Part shown: positions 1 through 9,144 of the stretch, piece by piece
How positions within the stretch are numbered: position 1 is the first letter of the stretch
Layout: each line of letters opens with the position of its first letter
Assembly (NCBI RefSeq): GCF_018603905.1
Contig: NZ_JAHFZZ010000003.1
Span: 558,001-622,000, forward strand
DNA: 64,000 nucleotides
Reading direction: 5' to 3'
From: Nonomuraea sp. NEAU-A123
GTDB lineage: Bacteria; Actinomycetota; Actinomycetes; Streptosporangiales; Streptosporangiaceae
Program-made: the position numbers and the translations under genes
The notes under the pieces: model-generated
What the model saw: the letters and a program-made list of their open reading frames with translations, nothing else
Told to the model about the DNA's origin: nothing
Database searches by the model: none

Positions 1-953
1 CGGACGCTGCGTGGGATGACCGTGCTGAGGACGGTTTCGCCGAAGTGGGCGCGGACCTCGTCGGCAACCTGGGACGCAAGCCGGGTGCGGCCGTCGTACA
101 TGGTGAGGACGATCGTCGACAGGCTGAGCGTGGGGTTCAGGTGCGCCTTGATGAGGTCGACGTTCCGGAGGAGCTGGCCCAGGCCCTCCAGCGCGTAGTA
201 CTCGCACTGGATGGGGATCATGACCTCTTCGGCGGCCACCAGGGCGTTGACGGTCAGGAGGCCGAGCGACGGCGGGCAGTCGATGATGATGTAGTCGAGC
301 TCGATCGCCTCGAAGGCCGCCAGTGCGCGCCGGAGGCGGGCTTCACGGGCGACGAGTGAGACGAGCTCGATCTCGGCGCCGGCGAGGTCGATGGTGGCGG
401 GCGCGCAGTAGAGGCCCGGCATGTCCGGCACTTCCTTGACGATGTCGGCCATCGGCAGGTCGTCGACGAGCACCTGATAGACGTCCGGAACATCGCCACG
501 GTGCTCGGTGGCCAGCGCCGTCGAGGCGTTGCCCTGGGGGTCGAGGTCGACGACGAGGACGCGCTGGCCGTGCATGGAGAGCGCGGCGGCAATGTTGACC
601 GAGGTTGTGGTCTTGCCGACGCCGCCCTTCTGGTTTGCCACCGCGATCACCCGGCACTTGGGCGGCCTGGGCCAGGCACCGTCGCCTCCCCCGGGCGCTT
701 CGCCTGACTTGGCGGCGGCCGTTTGGGTGGCAGATGTTTCACGTGAAACCACTGAGCTGAGCGCCTCTCGTACCAACGGCGAATCACCGGGGTTTAGGGG
801 GGTCTGGGTCACGTTGGCCATCCTTTCAACCAGTGGCAGGCCGGTGCCAGGAATTGGCTGTCGCGACACGCCCATTTCGGGCCAGCCAACCCCGCTGGGA
901 CTCTCGGACAGAGGGCTGTCCGGCCAGCCAAGACCGCTTGATGCGATTGGCAT
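1..953 (-). CDS. parA: ParA/Soj chromosome-partitioning ATPase (3' end cut by window edge)
   Basis: Deviant Walker-A ATPase that, with ParB bound at parS, segregates replicated origins. The P-loop reads NQKGGVGKTTT (about residues 107-117) and is followed by the signature VVDLDPQGN (about 134-142). The left end breaks off inside the family's VIPRSV segment. I place the start at the ATG at 953-951 because it sits 5 bp after a perfect Shine-Dalgarno (AAAGGAGGTGA) overlapping the rsmG stop. The frame then stays open through two weaker starts, ATG at 821 and GTG at 812. This gives an unusually long (about 100 residue), Gly/Pro/Ser-rich N-terminus before the ATPase domain. A parS palindrome lies inside that extension and encodes its VVSRET residues. 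It is probably cotranscribed with rsmG; parB would lie beyond the left edge. Confidence 0.95.
   Translation of the reverse strand, partial: MPIASSGLGWPDSPLSESPSGVGWPEMGVSRQPIPGTGLPLVERMANVTQTPLNPGDSPLVREALSSVVSRETSATQTAAAKSGEAPGGGDGAWPRPPKCRVIAVANQKGGVGKTTTSVNIAAALSMHGQRVLVVDLDPQGNASTALATEHRGDVPDVYQVLVDDLPMADIVKEVPDMPGLYCAPATIDLAGAEIELVSLVAREARLRRALAAFEAIELDYIIIDCPPSLGLLTVNALVAAEEVMIPIQCEYYALEGLGQLLRNVDLIKAHLNPTLSLSTIVLTMYDGRTRLASQVADEVRAHFGETVLSTVIPRSV
735..750. promoter_or_regulatory. parS centromere site
   Basis: TGTTTCACGTGAAACC matches the bacterial parS consensus (TGTTTCACGTGAAACA) at 15 of 16 positions. The inner 14 bp are a perfect palindrome. It is the ParB loading site, here within the parA reading frame about 3.7 kb from dnaA. 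I saw no other perfect copy in the window. Confidence 0.93.
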
Positions 954-958
954 GACCG

Positions 959-1660
959 TCACCTCCTTTGTCGCCGCCTACCGGACTCCGGCGCACGACC
1001 CGCTACCACCCGAACCAATGTTGCAGGCGGCTCGACCTTACCGCGCCCGACGGTCACAAGCTCGGCTGTCCTCGCCCCACAGGCCCGCAATTGGGGCTCC
1101 GCCTCGGCAAGTTCTTCCGCGGCGCGCTCCCCCTTCATGGCAATCAACTCGCCGCCTTCGCGAAGGAGTGGCATGGCCCACTTCAGCAGCCGGTCAAGGG
1201 GTGCGACCGCACGGGCGCTGGCGACGTCGAACTCACGTTTGCCTGCCAGTTCTTCCGCCCGACCGCGCAACACCTCGACGTTGTCCAGTTTGAGTGCTTT
1301 GACGCACTCCTCCAGGAAGACGGTACGGCGAAGCAGCGGCTCCAGCAGGGTCACCGTGATGTCCGGCCGGACGATCGCCAGCACGAGGCCCGGCAAGCCG
1401 GCGCCCGAGCCGATGTCGACCAGCCGCACCTCCGGCGGGACGGCCTCGGCGACGACGGCGCAGTTGAGCAGGTGGCGATCCCAGATCCGTGAGACCTCGC
1501 GCGGGCCCAGCAGCCCGCGTACCACCCCGGGGCCGGCCAGGAGCTCGGCGAACGCCTCTGCGCGGTCCCAGGCATCGCCCGTGAAGACCTCTCGCGCCAC
1601 AGCGGGCGGAGACGGCAGCTCACGCGCTTCGTCGGGCGGAGGCGGCAGCTCATCGGTCAC
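959..1660 (-). CDS. rsmG: 16S rRNA (guanine527-N7)-methyltransferase RsmG
   Basis: Methylates N7 of G527 in 16S rRNA using S-adenosylmethionine; family loss gives low-level streptomycin resistance. The protein is 233 aa, normal for actinobacterial GidB/RsmG. The SAM-binding loop VDIGSGAGLPGL lies at about residues 81-92, preceded by the family segment REVSRIWDRHLLNC at about 54-67. The start has an AAGGAAGG ribosome site upstream. The stop overlaps the parA Shine-Dalgarno, so the two genes are likely translationally coupled. The residues after about 220 are a short basic tail. Confidence 0.95.
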   Translation of the reverse strand: MTDELPPPPDEARELPSPPAVAREVFTGDAWDRAEAFAELLAGPGVVRGLLGPREVSRIWDRHLLNCAVVAEAVPPEVRLVDIGSGAGLPGLVLAIVRPDITVTLLEPLLRRTVFLEECVKALKLDNVEVLRGRAEELAGKREFDVASARAVAPLDRLLKWAMPLLREGGELIAMKGERAAEELAEAEPQLRACGARTAELVTVGRGKVEPPATLVRVVAGRAPESGRRRQRR

Positions 1661-1889
1661 TGGTTGGTGGCCCTTCCTTGGGGGTTATGGGCGGGTGGCG
1701 CGCCGGGCGGTGGTCTCTACCCAAGGCTAGGCGTGCGATCACTTTGGAAGACTAGCGGGGCGGCCTGAATGAGGTCCGCGCGCCACACTCTGCACCTCGA
1801 GTTCCACCTTGTACGGGGATGCCCCACTCATCAGCTCAGACGCCCCCCATCCGGTGGGAGCGCTCCAAAAGACAGAAGCCCCGCACACG

Positions 1890-1930
1890 GACCGGCCGCC
1901 ATCCCCCGAGTGCGGGGACGGCGGCCGGTC
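1890..1930 (-). terminator. Strong hairpin downstream of khpB
   Basis: Two 17-nt arms (1890-1906 and 1914-1930) pair with one G-T wobble around a 7-nt loop. It lies 28 bp past the khpB stop at the 3' end of the rpmH-rnpA-yidD-yidC-khpB operon. A short T-rich run follows about 15 nt further on. It is probably a terminator, or partial readthrough control into rsmG-parA. Confidence 0.6.
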
Positions 1931-1958
1931 GGCGTGCGTGCGTGCGAAGGGCGGCGGG

Positions 1959-2471
1959 TCAGGCCGGAAGTACCACCACGTACCGGTGCGGTTCCTCCCC
2001 CTCGGACTCGCTCCGGAGCCCGGCGGCGGCTACTGCGTCGTGGACGATCTTGCGCTCGAAGGGGGTCATGGCGTGCAGCGCCTTGGGCTCCCCCTTCTCC
2101 TTGACCTCGTTGGCGATCTCGGTGCCGAGCTTGGTGAGCTCGGTGCGCCGCCGCTCCCGGTAGCCGGCGACGTCGAGCATCAGCCGGGACCGCTCCCCCG
2201 TCTGCCGGTGGACGGCCAGGCGGGTCAGCTCCTGGAGCGCCTCCAGGACCTCGCCCTCGGGCCCGACAAGGCCGCTGCCCTTGACGCCGACGACCGAGAC
2301 CAGCGCGCGGTCGCCTTCGACGTCCATGTCGATGTCGCCGTCGATGTCGGCGATATCCAGGAGGCCTTCGACGTAGTCTGCCGCGATCTCGCCTTCCTGC
2401 TCGAGCGCGTTGAGATCAGGAGTCTTCTCCTGCTCGGCCTCGGTCATGGCCGGCCTCTCCTTCGTGTTCAC
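1959..2471 (-). CDS. khpB: R3H/KH RNA-binding protein KhpB (Jag)
   Basis: RNA-binding protein of the SpoIIIJ-associated Jag/KhpB family; in other bacteria it works with KhpA as an RNA chaperone affecting cell-envelope growth. At 170 aa it has the short actinobacterial form: an acidic N-terminus, a KH-like domain (about 30-95) and a C-terminal R3H domain (about 100-165) with the ALHAMTPFERKIVH segment. No Jag-N domain is visible. The start overlaps the yidC stop by 4 bp (ATGA), so it is coupled to YidC synthesis. Confidence 0.9.
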   Translation of the reverse strand: MNTKERPAMTEAEQEKTPDLNALEQEGEIAADYVEGLLDIADIDGDIDMDVEGDRALVSVVGVKGSGLVGPEGEVLEALQELTRLAVHRQTGERSRLMLDVAGYRERRRTELTKLGTEIANEVKEKGEPKALHAMTPFERKIVHDAVAAAGLRSESEGEEPHRYVVVLPA

Positions 2472-3424
2472 GACTTCTTGCTGCCGGTGCGCTTGCTGCG
2501 GGACTGGCGACTGGGCTGCTGCCGAATGATCTTAGGCTCCGGCGGCGCGGGAGGCACGTCCTCTTCCGGAGTGGCGGTCGTCTTGCGGAATTTGGCGAGC
2601 AAGCCGGTCTTCGGCTCGATCGGCACCGGGTTGCCCTTGGCGTCGAACTGCGGCATCGGGTGCCGGCTGTAGAACCAGTGCTGCTGGCCGAGCGTCCACA
2701 GGTTCGTGGTGACCCAGTACATGATCAGGCCCAGCGGGAAGTTCAGGCTGAAGAAGGCGAACAGCGGAGAGATGTACATCAGGATCTTCTGCTGCTGCGC
2801 CATGGGGTTGTCCGGCATCTGGGCCATGGAGCGCGTGACGCTCTGCCGGACGGTGAGGAACGTGGTCAGCGAGCTGATCGCCACGAAGACACCCAGCACG
2901 ATCTTCGTCGTGACGACGGTGGCCCCGAAACCTTCGACCTGGGCCTGCGACATCCAGAAGCTGGCCGGGAGCGGCGCGCCGAAGATGTGCGCGGATCGGG
3001 CGCTGTCGACCAGCTGCTGCGTCATGCCGTAAACCGGGCGGCCGTCGGCCATGGCCCGCAGCACGGTGAACATCGAGATGAAGATGGGGAACTGCGCGAC
3101 CACGGGCAGACAGCCACCGAGCGGATTGGCGCCCGCTCCCTGGTAGACCGCCATGACTTCCTGGTTCATGCGCTGTTTGTCGTTCTTATAGCGCTTGCGG
3201 AGCTCCGCCACCTTGGGGGCGAGTTCCTGCATCTTGCGCGACGAGCGCATCTGCTTCAGGAAGAGCGGGAAGATCAGGACCCGCATGAACACGGTCAGCG
3301 TGATGATGGTCAGGGCCCATGTCAGCCCGCTGTCCGGGTTGAGGAATGTGCTGTATCCCTGATGGATCCAGATGATGACATGGGCTACGGCTTCATAGAG
3401 CCAGCTCAGCCAGGACAGCTCCAC
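2468..3424 (-). CDS. yidC: Membrane protein insertase YidC
   Basis: Inserts and folds proteins in the cytoplasmic membrane, alone or with SecYEG. The 318-aa protein is of the Gram-positive/actinobacterial length. It has an N-terminal membrane segment, a conserved cytoplasmic hairpin rich in Lys/Arg (KQMRSSRKMQELAPKVAELR), and further membrane segments including GCLPVVAQFPIFISMF. The Pro-rich, basic C-terminal tail ends SKRTGSKKS, as expected for ribosome contact. It lies between yidD (4 bp upstream) and khpB (4 bp overlap). Confidence 0.95.
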   Translation of the reverse strand: MELSWLSWLYEAVAHVIIWIHQGYSTFLNPDSGLTWALTIITLTVFMRVLIFPLFLKQMRSSRKMQELAPKVAELRKRYKNDKQRMNQEVMAVYQGAGANPLGGCLPVVAQFPIFISMFTVLRAMADGRPVYGMTQQLVDSARSAHIFGAPLPASFWMSQAQVEGFGATVVTTKIVLGVFVAISSLTTFLTVRQSVTRSMAQMPDNPMAQQQKILMYISPLFAFFSLNFPLGLIMYWVTTNLWTLGQQHWFYSRHPMPQFDAKGNPVPIEPKTGLLAKFRKTTATPEEDVPPAPPEPKIIRQQPSRQSRSKRTGSKKS

Positions 3425-3428
3425 CGAG

Positions 3429-3707
3429 CTATCTCCCTTGCGTTTCGTGGGACCGAACCGGGCGTGGGGGCACCGGGTCTATACCTCCGGGATGGAATGG
3501 GTGGCACCGCCCGATGCGCCGGACAGTCAGCCATGTGCCGCGCAATGCACCATGTACGGCTATCGCTTCGAGCCCGTAAGCACTGCACGACGGATAGAAA
3601 CGACAACGCGGACCGAGCATCGGACCGATGAAGGCCCGGTAGAACCGGATCGGGATGATCAACGCCCGAGCGGCGAGGCTCGGCATCCCTTGCGGCTGCT
3701 CGGTCAT
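3429..3707 (-). CDS. yidD: Membrane protein insertion efficiency factor YidD
   Basis: Small membrane-associated protein that helps YidC-dependent insertion. The 92-aa sequence carries the family core [20 protein letters not shown] and then [12 protein letters not shown]. The start overlaps the rnpA stop by 4 bp (ATGA). The stop is 4 bp before yidC, a tight operon order usual across bacteria. Confidence 0.95.
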   Translation of the reverse strand: MTEQPQGMPSLAARALIIPIRFYRAFIGPMLGPRCRFYPSCSAYGLEAIAVHGALRGTWLTVRRIGRCHPFHPGGIDPVPPRPVRSHETQGR

Positions 3708-4069
3708 CTGTGTCCATCCATCGCGGACTCGCGCCGCCTGAGCAAACGATCCAACGCGAGGTCGAGCTCGGCGGCAAGGTGCTCGTATCGCGCTGACGCG
3801 GCCGGTGGATTGGCGCGTACCACCAGCAGGCTACCTCGCGGGAGCCGGTCGAGACGGTCCCGCATCAGGTGTCGGAGCCGCCGCTTGACCTTGTTCCGGA
3901 CGGCGGCGCCGCCGACGGCTCGGCTCACCACGAAACCAACCAGAGGCGTCGAATCCCCAGAAATGCCGAGATGCACTACAAGAGTAGGACGGCCCGCGCG
4001 CTTGCCACGCTTGACGGCCGCCTCGAACTCCTCCCCGCGTCGCATGCGGGATTGACGGGAAAGCACCAT
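3704..4069 (-). CDS. rnpA: Ribonuclease P protein component
   Basis: Protein subunit that binds the RNase P RNA and matures tRNA 5' ends. The 121-aa protein has the typical N-terminal [19 protein letters not shown] and the RNA-binding [16 protein letters not shown] motif. It lies 62 bp downstream of rpmH, with a hairpin between them, and overlaps yidD by 4 bp. Confidence 0.96.
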   Translation of the reverse strand: MVLSRQSRMRRGEEFEAAVKRGKRAGRPTLVVHLGISGDSTPLVGFVVSRAVGGAAVRNKVKRRLRHLMRDRLDRLPRGSLLVVRANPPAASARYEHLAAELDLALDRLLRRRESAMDGHR

Positions 4070-4080
4070 ATACGCCTATC

Positions 4081-4107
4081 GCCCGCCGGCGGACTTCACC
4101 GGCGGGC
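4081..4107 (-). promoter_or_regulatory. Hairpin between rpmH and rnpA
   Basis: Perfect 9-bp arms (GCCCGCCGG/CCGGCGGGC) with a 9-nt loop in the rpmH-rnpA gap. No T-run follows, so it is more likely a processing or attenuation element that sets the high L34 to low RnpA ratio than a full terminator. Confidence 0.5.
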
Positions 4108-4128
4108 GGACTATCGGACGCGAGTCGA

Positions 4129-4266
4129 TCAGGCCGACAGCGTTTCGCGGCCCTTACGGCGGCGAGCGGCCAGGATGGCGCGACCGGCCCGGGTGCGCAT
4201 CCGCAGCCGGAAGCCGTGGGTCTTCGCGCGGCGACGGTTGTTCGGCTGGAAAGTACGCTTGCTCAC
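4129..4266 (-). CDS. rpmH: 50S ribosomal protein L34
   Basis: Tiny basic ribosomal protein of 45 aa. The sequence runs from [19 protein letters not shown] through [18 protein letters not shown], matching the family over its whole length. The start is GTG at 4266-4264 with GGAG about 10 nt upstream. It heads the minus-strand operon that diverges from dnaA. Confidence 0.97.
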   Translation of the reverse strand: MSKRTFQPNNRRRAKTHGFRLRMRTRAGRAILAARRRKGRETLSA

Positions 4267-4432
4267 GGGTGGGCTCCAGGCTTGAAGGTGCGCCGCAAGG
4301 GCGCTGATACACACATGGCTGGCTTGCCAAGAGAGCGAGGGCACGCGAAATAGCCGTCGCGTGACAAGCCGACCATGGCACGTTACGGGGCAAGCATGCC
4401 TCAGGTCAAACTGGCGACCGGCCCCGAACGAG

Positions 4433-4701
4433 TTATCCACTAATCCACATGCGGGTTTTCCACCGCCTCGGCCGCGTCCACAGTATGTGGACTCAGGTAC
4501 CACTAGGCTGTGGACAACGCTTGTACACAGCTGTGCACAGGGCTAGTGTCGGCCCTTCCAGAGCCGCTCAGGGCCTGTGCACAACCTGTGGATCTCCTGT
4601 GGATAATCTGGGTGTCCAGCTCGGGCACCACGCTGTGGACGAAGGCGCCGGCCGCCCCGTGGGGCGGGAGCTCCATGTGGATAACCAACTGCGGTGGACA
4701 A
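4433..4701. promoter_or_regulatory. DnaA-box cluster in the rpmH-dnaA gap
   Basis: The 586-bp rpmH-dnaA gap holds many copies of the 9-mer TTGTCCACA/TTATCCACA or one-mismatch forms. On the complementary strand, TGTGGACAA is at 4509-4517 and TGTGGATAA at 4598-4606 and 4676-4684. Near matches are at 4433-4441, 4576-4584, 4588-4596, 4634-4642 and 4693-4701. In relatives such sites allow DnaA to repress its own promoter; they may also extend the origin. From 4702 to 4852 I see only the dnaA leader and its AGGAAGGAGG ribosome site. Confidence 0.85.
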
Positions 4702-4852
4702 CCGGCGACGGCGCACCGACAACCGAGACGTACGTGCGCGAATCAACCAGCAACTCAGCCAGCAACGGACCGCGGCGGGCCAATGGCCGCAGCGGACAAG
4801 CGGGTAGACGATCGATCGCGGGGGGCCGCGAGAGGAAGGAGGGGTACCGCAC

Positions 4853-6424
4853 ATGAACGGTGTCGACCTCGGCACGGTATGGGCGAGCGCCCTGAGCAAC
4901 TTCCTCAACGAGAACGTCCCCATACAGCAGCGCACCTGGCTGTCCATGGTGCGCCCGATCGCCCTGGCCGACGACACGATCGTGCTGGGCGTCCCCAACG
5001 ACTTCCTCAAGGACCTCATCGAGGGCAAGCTGCGCCCCCTCGTGGCCCACGCGCTCTCCCAGGAGCTCGGCCGGGCCATGCGCCTGGCCGTGATGATCGA
5101 CACGACGGCCCCGGCGCAGCCGATGCCGGACCTTCATCCACAGCCTGTGGCTCAAAATTATCCCCAGGGCCCGGACCACCAGCCACGTTATGCACAGCCC
5201 CCATCGGTGCAGCACTACCAGGCTTCCGAGCCTCCGCAGTTCTATTCTCCACAGCCGGACGCGGCCCAGATATCCACCGAATATCCACAGCCCACGTTCT
5301 CTTTTGAACAGACGCAGTCCCCTGTGGAGAAACTGCCGGAGCCGACGCAGAACCGCTGGGAAGCGAAGAGCAACAAGCCCAGCGAACCCGCCCGGCTCAA
5401 CCAGAAGTACACCTTCGAGACATTCGTCATCGGGGCCAGCAACCGATTCGCTCACGCGGCCGCGGTGGCCGTAGCCGAATCCCCCGCAAAGGCGTACAAC
5501 CCACTCTTCATTTACGGCGACTCCGGCCTGGGGAAGACCCACCTCCTGCACGCGATCGGGCATTACGCCCAGAGCCTGTACGACGGCGCGCGGGTGAGGT
5601 ACGTGAGCTCCGAGGAGTTCACCAACGACTTCATCAACAGCATCCGCGACCACAAGGCCGACGGCTTCCGCGGCCGCTATCGGGCGATCGACATCCTGCT
5701 CGTGGACGACATCCAGTTCCTGGAGGGCAAGGAGCAGACGCAGGAGGAGTTCTTCCACACGTTCAACACCCTCCACAACGCCAACAAGCAGATCGTGATC
5801 TCCAGCGACCGGGCGCCGAAGCAGCTGATCACGCTGGAGGACCGGCTGCGCAACCGGTTCGAGTGGGGCCTGATCACCGACGTCCAGCCCCCTGAGCTGG
5901 AGACCCGCATCGCGATCCTCCGGAAGAAGGCCATCCAGGAGGGCCTGGCCGCACCGCCCGAGGTCCTGGAGTACATCGCCAGCCGCATCTCCACCAACAT
6001 CCGCGAGCTGGAGGGCGCCCTGATCAGGGTGACCGCGTTCGCCAGCCTCAACAGGCAGGGTGTGGACCTCCAACTGGCGGAGGTGGTGCTGAAGGACCTG
6101 ATCACCTCGGACGGCGCGGGTGAGATCACGATCGCCACGATCATGGCCAAGACCGCCGAATACTTCGGCATCAGCATCGACGACCTGTGCGGCAGCTCGC
6201 GCAGCAGGGCTCTGGTCAACGCCCGGCAGATCGCGATGTACCTCGTCCGGGAGCTGACGGAGCTGTCGCTGCCGAAGATCGGACAGCAGTTCGGTGGCCG
6301 CGATCACACGACCGTCATGCACGCCGAGCGCAAGATCCGCTCGCTCATCGCGGAGCGCAGGTCGATGTACAACCAGGTCAACGAGCTAACAATGCGTATC
6401 AAACAGACGTCGCGCGGAGCCTGA
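4853..6424 (+). CDS. dnaA: Chromosomal replication initiator DnaA
   Basis: AAA+ initiator that binds DnaA boxes and melts oriC. The 523-aa protein has domain I (1 to about 85), a Pro/Gln-rich linker domain II (about 86-180) and the AAA+ domain with Walker [10 protein letters not shown] (222-230) and Walker [12 protein letters not shown]. The C-terminal helix-turn-helix carries the signature [14 protein letters not shown]. The ATG follows AGGAAGGAGG by 10 nt. The linker is of the long actinomycete type. Its coding DNA contains several DnaA-box-like 9-mers, for example 5134-5142, 5158-5166 and 5281-5289. Confidence 0.98.
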   Translation: MNGVDLGTVWASALSNFLNENVPIQQRTWLSMVRPIALADDTIVLGVPNDFLKDLIEGKLRPLVAHALSQELGRAMRLAVMIDTTAPAQPMPDLHPQPVAQNYPQGPDHQPRYAQPPSVQHYQASEPPQFYSPQPDAAQISTEYPQPTFSFEQTQSPVEKLPEPTQNRWEAKSNKPSEPARLNQKYTFETFVIGASNRFAHAAAVAVAESPAKAYNPLFIYGDSGLGKTHLLHAIGHYAQSLYDGARVRYVSSEEFTNDFINSIRDHKADGFRGRYRAIDILLVDDIQFLEGKEQTQEEFFHTFNTLHNANKQIVISSDRAPKQLITLEDRLRNRFEWGLITDVQPPELETRIAILRKKAIQEGLAAPPEVLEYIASRISTNIRELEGALIRVTAFASLNRQGVDLQLAEVVLKDLITSDGAGEITIATIMAKTAEYFGISIDDLCGSSRSRALVNARQIAMYLVRELTELSLPKIGQQFGGRDHTTVMHAERKIRSLIAERRSMYNQVNELTMRIKQTSRGA

Positions 6425-6940
6425 CCGTTATGCACAGCCTGTGGATAACACTGTGGATCAGCGGAAACGTCCGAACGCGGCGGCCGTACGCCCCATCTTC
6501 GCCTGAAAAATCCTGCACAGCGCCTGGGGATAAACCTGGGGACACCCTGAGGACAACTTGGGGACAACCTGGGGATGACTTGTGGACGGCCTGTGCACAG
6601 TCTTTTGAGGGTCCGCCGCGAGGCCGTTTACCCCGTGGACAACCTGTGGAAACCTCGTGGATAACCGGTGGATGAACGCACCATGATCTGGGGACGAGCT
6701 GTGGGCAACGAACGGCTATCCCCAGGCGGCGAAGTTTCCCCCAGGCGCCACCCACATCCTCCGTGGATGACGCCACGCATATTGACCAGGGGAAACGCTG
6801 GTTGTCCACACTATCCACAGCCCCTAGTGTGAAGACCACCTATCTCTCTTACTAAGAAACTCAAGACCCATAGAGGGGTTCTCCCGGAACTCGAGTGCGG
6901 GAGAGGCAACACTTGAATCAACGACGAACTCAGGAGGCTG
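6425..6940. other. Replication origin oriC (dnaA-dnaN intergenic)
   Basis: This 516-bp non-coding stretch is packed with DnaA boxes in both orientations. TGTGGATAA is at 6440-6448 and TTGTCCACA at 6802-6810. Near matches are at 6428, 6452, 6525, 6548, 6559, 6570, 6581, 6592, 6634, 6656, 6700 and 6811. The segment 6821-6880 is relatively AT-rich for this genome and could be the unwinding region. Position between dnaA and dnaN is the known actinomycete oriC location. Confidence 0.92.
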
Positions 6941-8086
6941 ATGACCGTGATGTTCCGAATCGAGCGAGACGTCCTCGCTGAGGCGGTGGCATGGACGGCA
7001 CGCAGCCTTCCCGCGCGACCGTCAGTGCCGGTTCTCGCCGGAATGCGCATGGAGGTCACCGAGGACCAGCAGCTGAAGCTGTCGGGCTTCGACTACGAGG
7101 TCTCCGCCGAAGTGACCCTCGAGCTCCACACCGGTGAGGCCGGCGTCGCCCTGGTCTCCGGCAAGCTGCTCGCCGAGATCACCCGCGCGCTTCCCGCACA
7201 GCCTGTGGACTTCGTGGTGGAGGGGGCCAAGGCGGTCGTCACGTGTGGCAGCGCCCGGTTCACCCTGTTGACCATGCCTGTGGAGGACTACCCGTCGCTC
7301 CCGGCCATGCCGCCGGCCGCCGGCCGGGTGGGCAGCGACGTCTTCGCCGCCGCGGTCGGCCAGGTCGCCGTCGCCGCCGGCCGGGACGACACGCTGCCCA
7401 TGCTCACCGGCGTACGGATGGAGATCGAGGGCGACACCGTCACCCTCGCCGCGACCGACCGCTACCGCCTGGCCGTACGCGAGCTGAAATGGCAGCCGGA
7501 CCAGCCCGACTTCGCGGCGATCGCGATGATCCCCGGCAAGACGCTCGCCGACTCGGCCAAGGCGCTCGGCGCGACCGGCGCCGAGGTGGAGATCGCGCTC
7601 AGCGCGGCGGGCGGCACCGGAGAGGGCATGATCGGCTTCTCCAGCGCCGGACGGCGGACCACCACGCGGCTGCTCGACCCGGAGTTCCCCAAGTACCGTT
7701 CGCTGCTGCCGACGGAGTTCTCGGCGCGCGCCGACTTGTCCACAGCCGCGTTCGTCGAGGCGGTCAAGCGCGTGGCGCTGGTCGCCGAGCGCAACACGCC
7801 GGTACGTCTGGCGTTCAAGAGCGGCGAGGTCGTGCTGGAGGCGGGCAGCGGCGACGAGGCGCAGGCCGTCGAGGCGCTGCCCGTGGACTACGAGGGCGAG
7901 GAGATGAACATCGCCTTCAACCACCAGTTCCTGCTGGAGGGTCTGGGCGCGATCGACTCCGACGTCGCCCGGCTGCAGATGACCACGTCCACCAAACCCG
8001 CCATCCTCACCGGCGGCAAGCCTGTGGATGACAGCGGGGTTCCGGACTACCGCTACCTGATCATGCCGATCCGCCTGTCGAGCTGA
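6941..8086 (+). CDS. dnaN: DNA polymerase III beta subunit (sliding clamp)
   Basis: Ring-shaped clamp that tethers DNA polymerase III to its template. The 381-aa protein covers the three repeated clamp domains. The start region is MTVMFRIERDVLAEAVAW, and the C-terminus YRYLIMPIRLSS is the usual clamp ending. A CAGGAGG ribosome site lies just before the ATG. A perfect DnaA box (TTGTCCACA) lies within the coding sequence at 7736-7744. Confidence 0.98.
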   Translation: MTVMFRIERDVLAEAVAWTARSLPARPSVPVLAGMRMEVTEDQQLKLSGFDYEVSAEVTLELHTGEAGVALVSGKLLAEITRALPAQPVDFVVEGAKAVVTCGSARFTLLTMPVEDYPSLPAMPPAAGRVGSDVFAAAVGQVAVAAGRDDTLPMLTGVRMEIEGDTVTLAATDRYRLAVRELKWQPDQPDFAAIAMIPGKTLADSAKALGATGAEVEIALSAAGGTGEGMIGFSSAGRRTTTRLLDPEFPKYRSLLPTEFSARADLSTAAFVEAVKRVALVAERNTPVRLAFKSGEVVLEAGSGDEAQAVEALPVDYEGEEMNIAFNHQFLLEGLGAIDSDVARLQMTTSTKPAILTGGKPVDDSGVPDYRYLIMPIRLSS

Positions 8087-8134
8087 AAATCCCATCGGGG
8101 ATTATGGAGCTCTGACTAGGGGAGTTGGTACACC

Positions 8135-9073
8135 ATGCAGATCGGGATGGTCGGACTTGGCAGGATGGGCGGCAACATGGCCGAAAGGCTGCGCCGCGGG
8201 GGTCACGAGGTCGTCGGTTACGACCACCATCGGGAGGCCAGCGACGTCGGCAGCCTGAAAGAGCTGGTCGACAGGCTGGAGGCGCCGCGCGCCGTCTGGG
8301 TCATGGTCCCGGCCGGCGCGCCCACCCAGCAGACGGTCGACGAGCTCGGCAAGCTCCTCTCCGAGGGCGACATCGTCATCGACGGTGGTAATTCCCACTA
8401 TGTGGATGACCAGAAGCACGCCGCCGAGCTGGCCGAGAAGGGCATCCGGTTCGTCGACTGCGGCGTGAGCGGTGGCGTCTGGGGCCTGCAGAACGGCTAC
8501 GCGCTGATGTGCGGCGGCGACGACACCGTCGTCCAGCACCTGATGCCGATCTTCGAGACGCTCAAGCCGGAAGGCGAGGACGGCTTCGTCCACGCGGGCG
8601 CGGTCGGCGCGGGCCACTTCGCCAAGATGGTCCACAACGGCATCGAGTACGGCATGATGCAGTCCTTCGCCGAGGGCTGGGAGCTCCTGGAAGCCTCCGA
8701 CATCGTCACCGACGTCAAGGGCTGCTTCAGCAGCTGGCGCACCGGCACCGTGATCCGCTCCTGGCTGCTCGACCTGCTGGTTCGGGCACTCGACAGCGAC
8801 GAGCACCTCGACGAGCTGCGCGGTTACGCACAGGACTCCGGCGAGGGGCGGTGGACCGTCCAGGCCGCGGTGGACCACGCCGTGCCGCTGCCGGTGATCA
8901 CCGCCGCGCTGTACGCCAGGTTCGCCTCGCGCCAGGAGGACCCGCCCGCGATGAAGGTCGTCGCCGCGCTGCGCAACCAGTTCGGCGGCCACCCGATCGC
9001 CTCGGCGGAGGGCTCGGTGGGCATGGGCGCCGACTCCCCCGGCGCCGATGTGACACCGCCGAAAGTGCGGTGA
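8135..9073 (+). CDS. gnd: 6-phosphogluconate dehydrogenase, short decarboxylating type
   Basis: Oxidative decarboxylation of 6-phosphogluconate to ribulose 5-phosphate. The protein is 312 aa, the short GntZ/YqeC-like form usually NAD-linked, rather than the roughly 470-aa enterobacterial type. The N-terminal Rossmann motif is GLGRMGGNMAERL. The substrate segment is VIDGGNSHYVDD, followed by CGVSGGVWGLQNGYALMCGG and the catalytic Lys/Asn region GHFAKMVHNGIEYGMMQ. A gene of this type between dnaN and recF is a Streptomyces/Streptosporangiales trait. Confidence 0.93.
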   Translation: MQIGMVGLGRMGGNMAERLRRGGHEVVGYDHHREASDVGSLKELVDRLEAPRAVWVMVPAGAPTQQTVDELGKLLSEGDIVIDGGNSHYVDDQKHAAELAEKGIRFVDCGVSGGVWGLQNGYALMCGGDDTVVQHLMPIFETLKPEGEDGFVHAGAVGAGHFAKMVHNGIEYGMMQSFAEGWELLEASDIVTDVKGCFSSWRTGTVIRSWLLDLLVRALDSDEHLDELRGYAQDSGEGRWTVQAAVDHAVPLPVITAALYARFASRQEDPPAMKVVAALRNQFGGHPIASAEGSVGMGADSPGADVTPPKVR

Positions 9074-9144
9074 TCCCCCACCGGTTTTCCACAGGCGCAA
9101 GCCGGTGACCCCAGTGACGGGCGCGGCAGACTAACCTTCTTGGG

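Noticed and set aside
4568..6322. 584-aa open frame antisense to dnaA
   Set aside because: Overlaps the whole of dnaA and has no recognisable domain or ribosome site.
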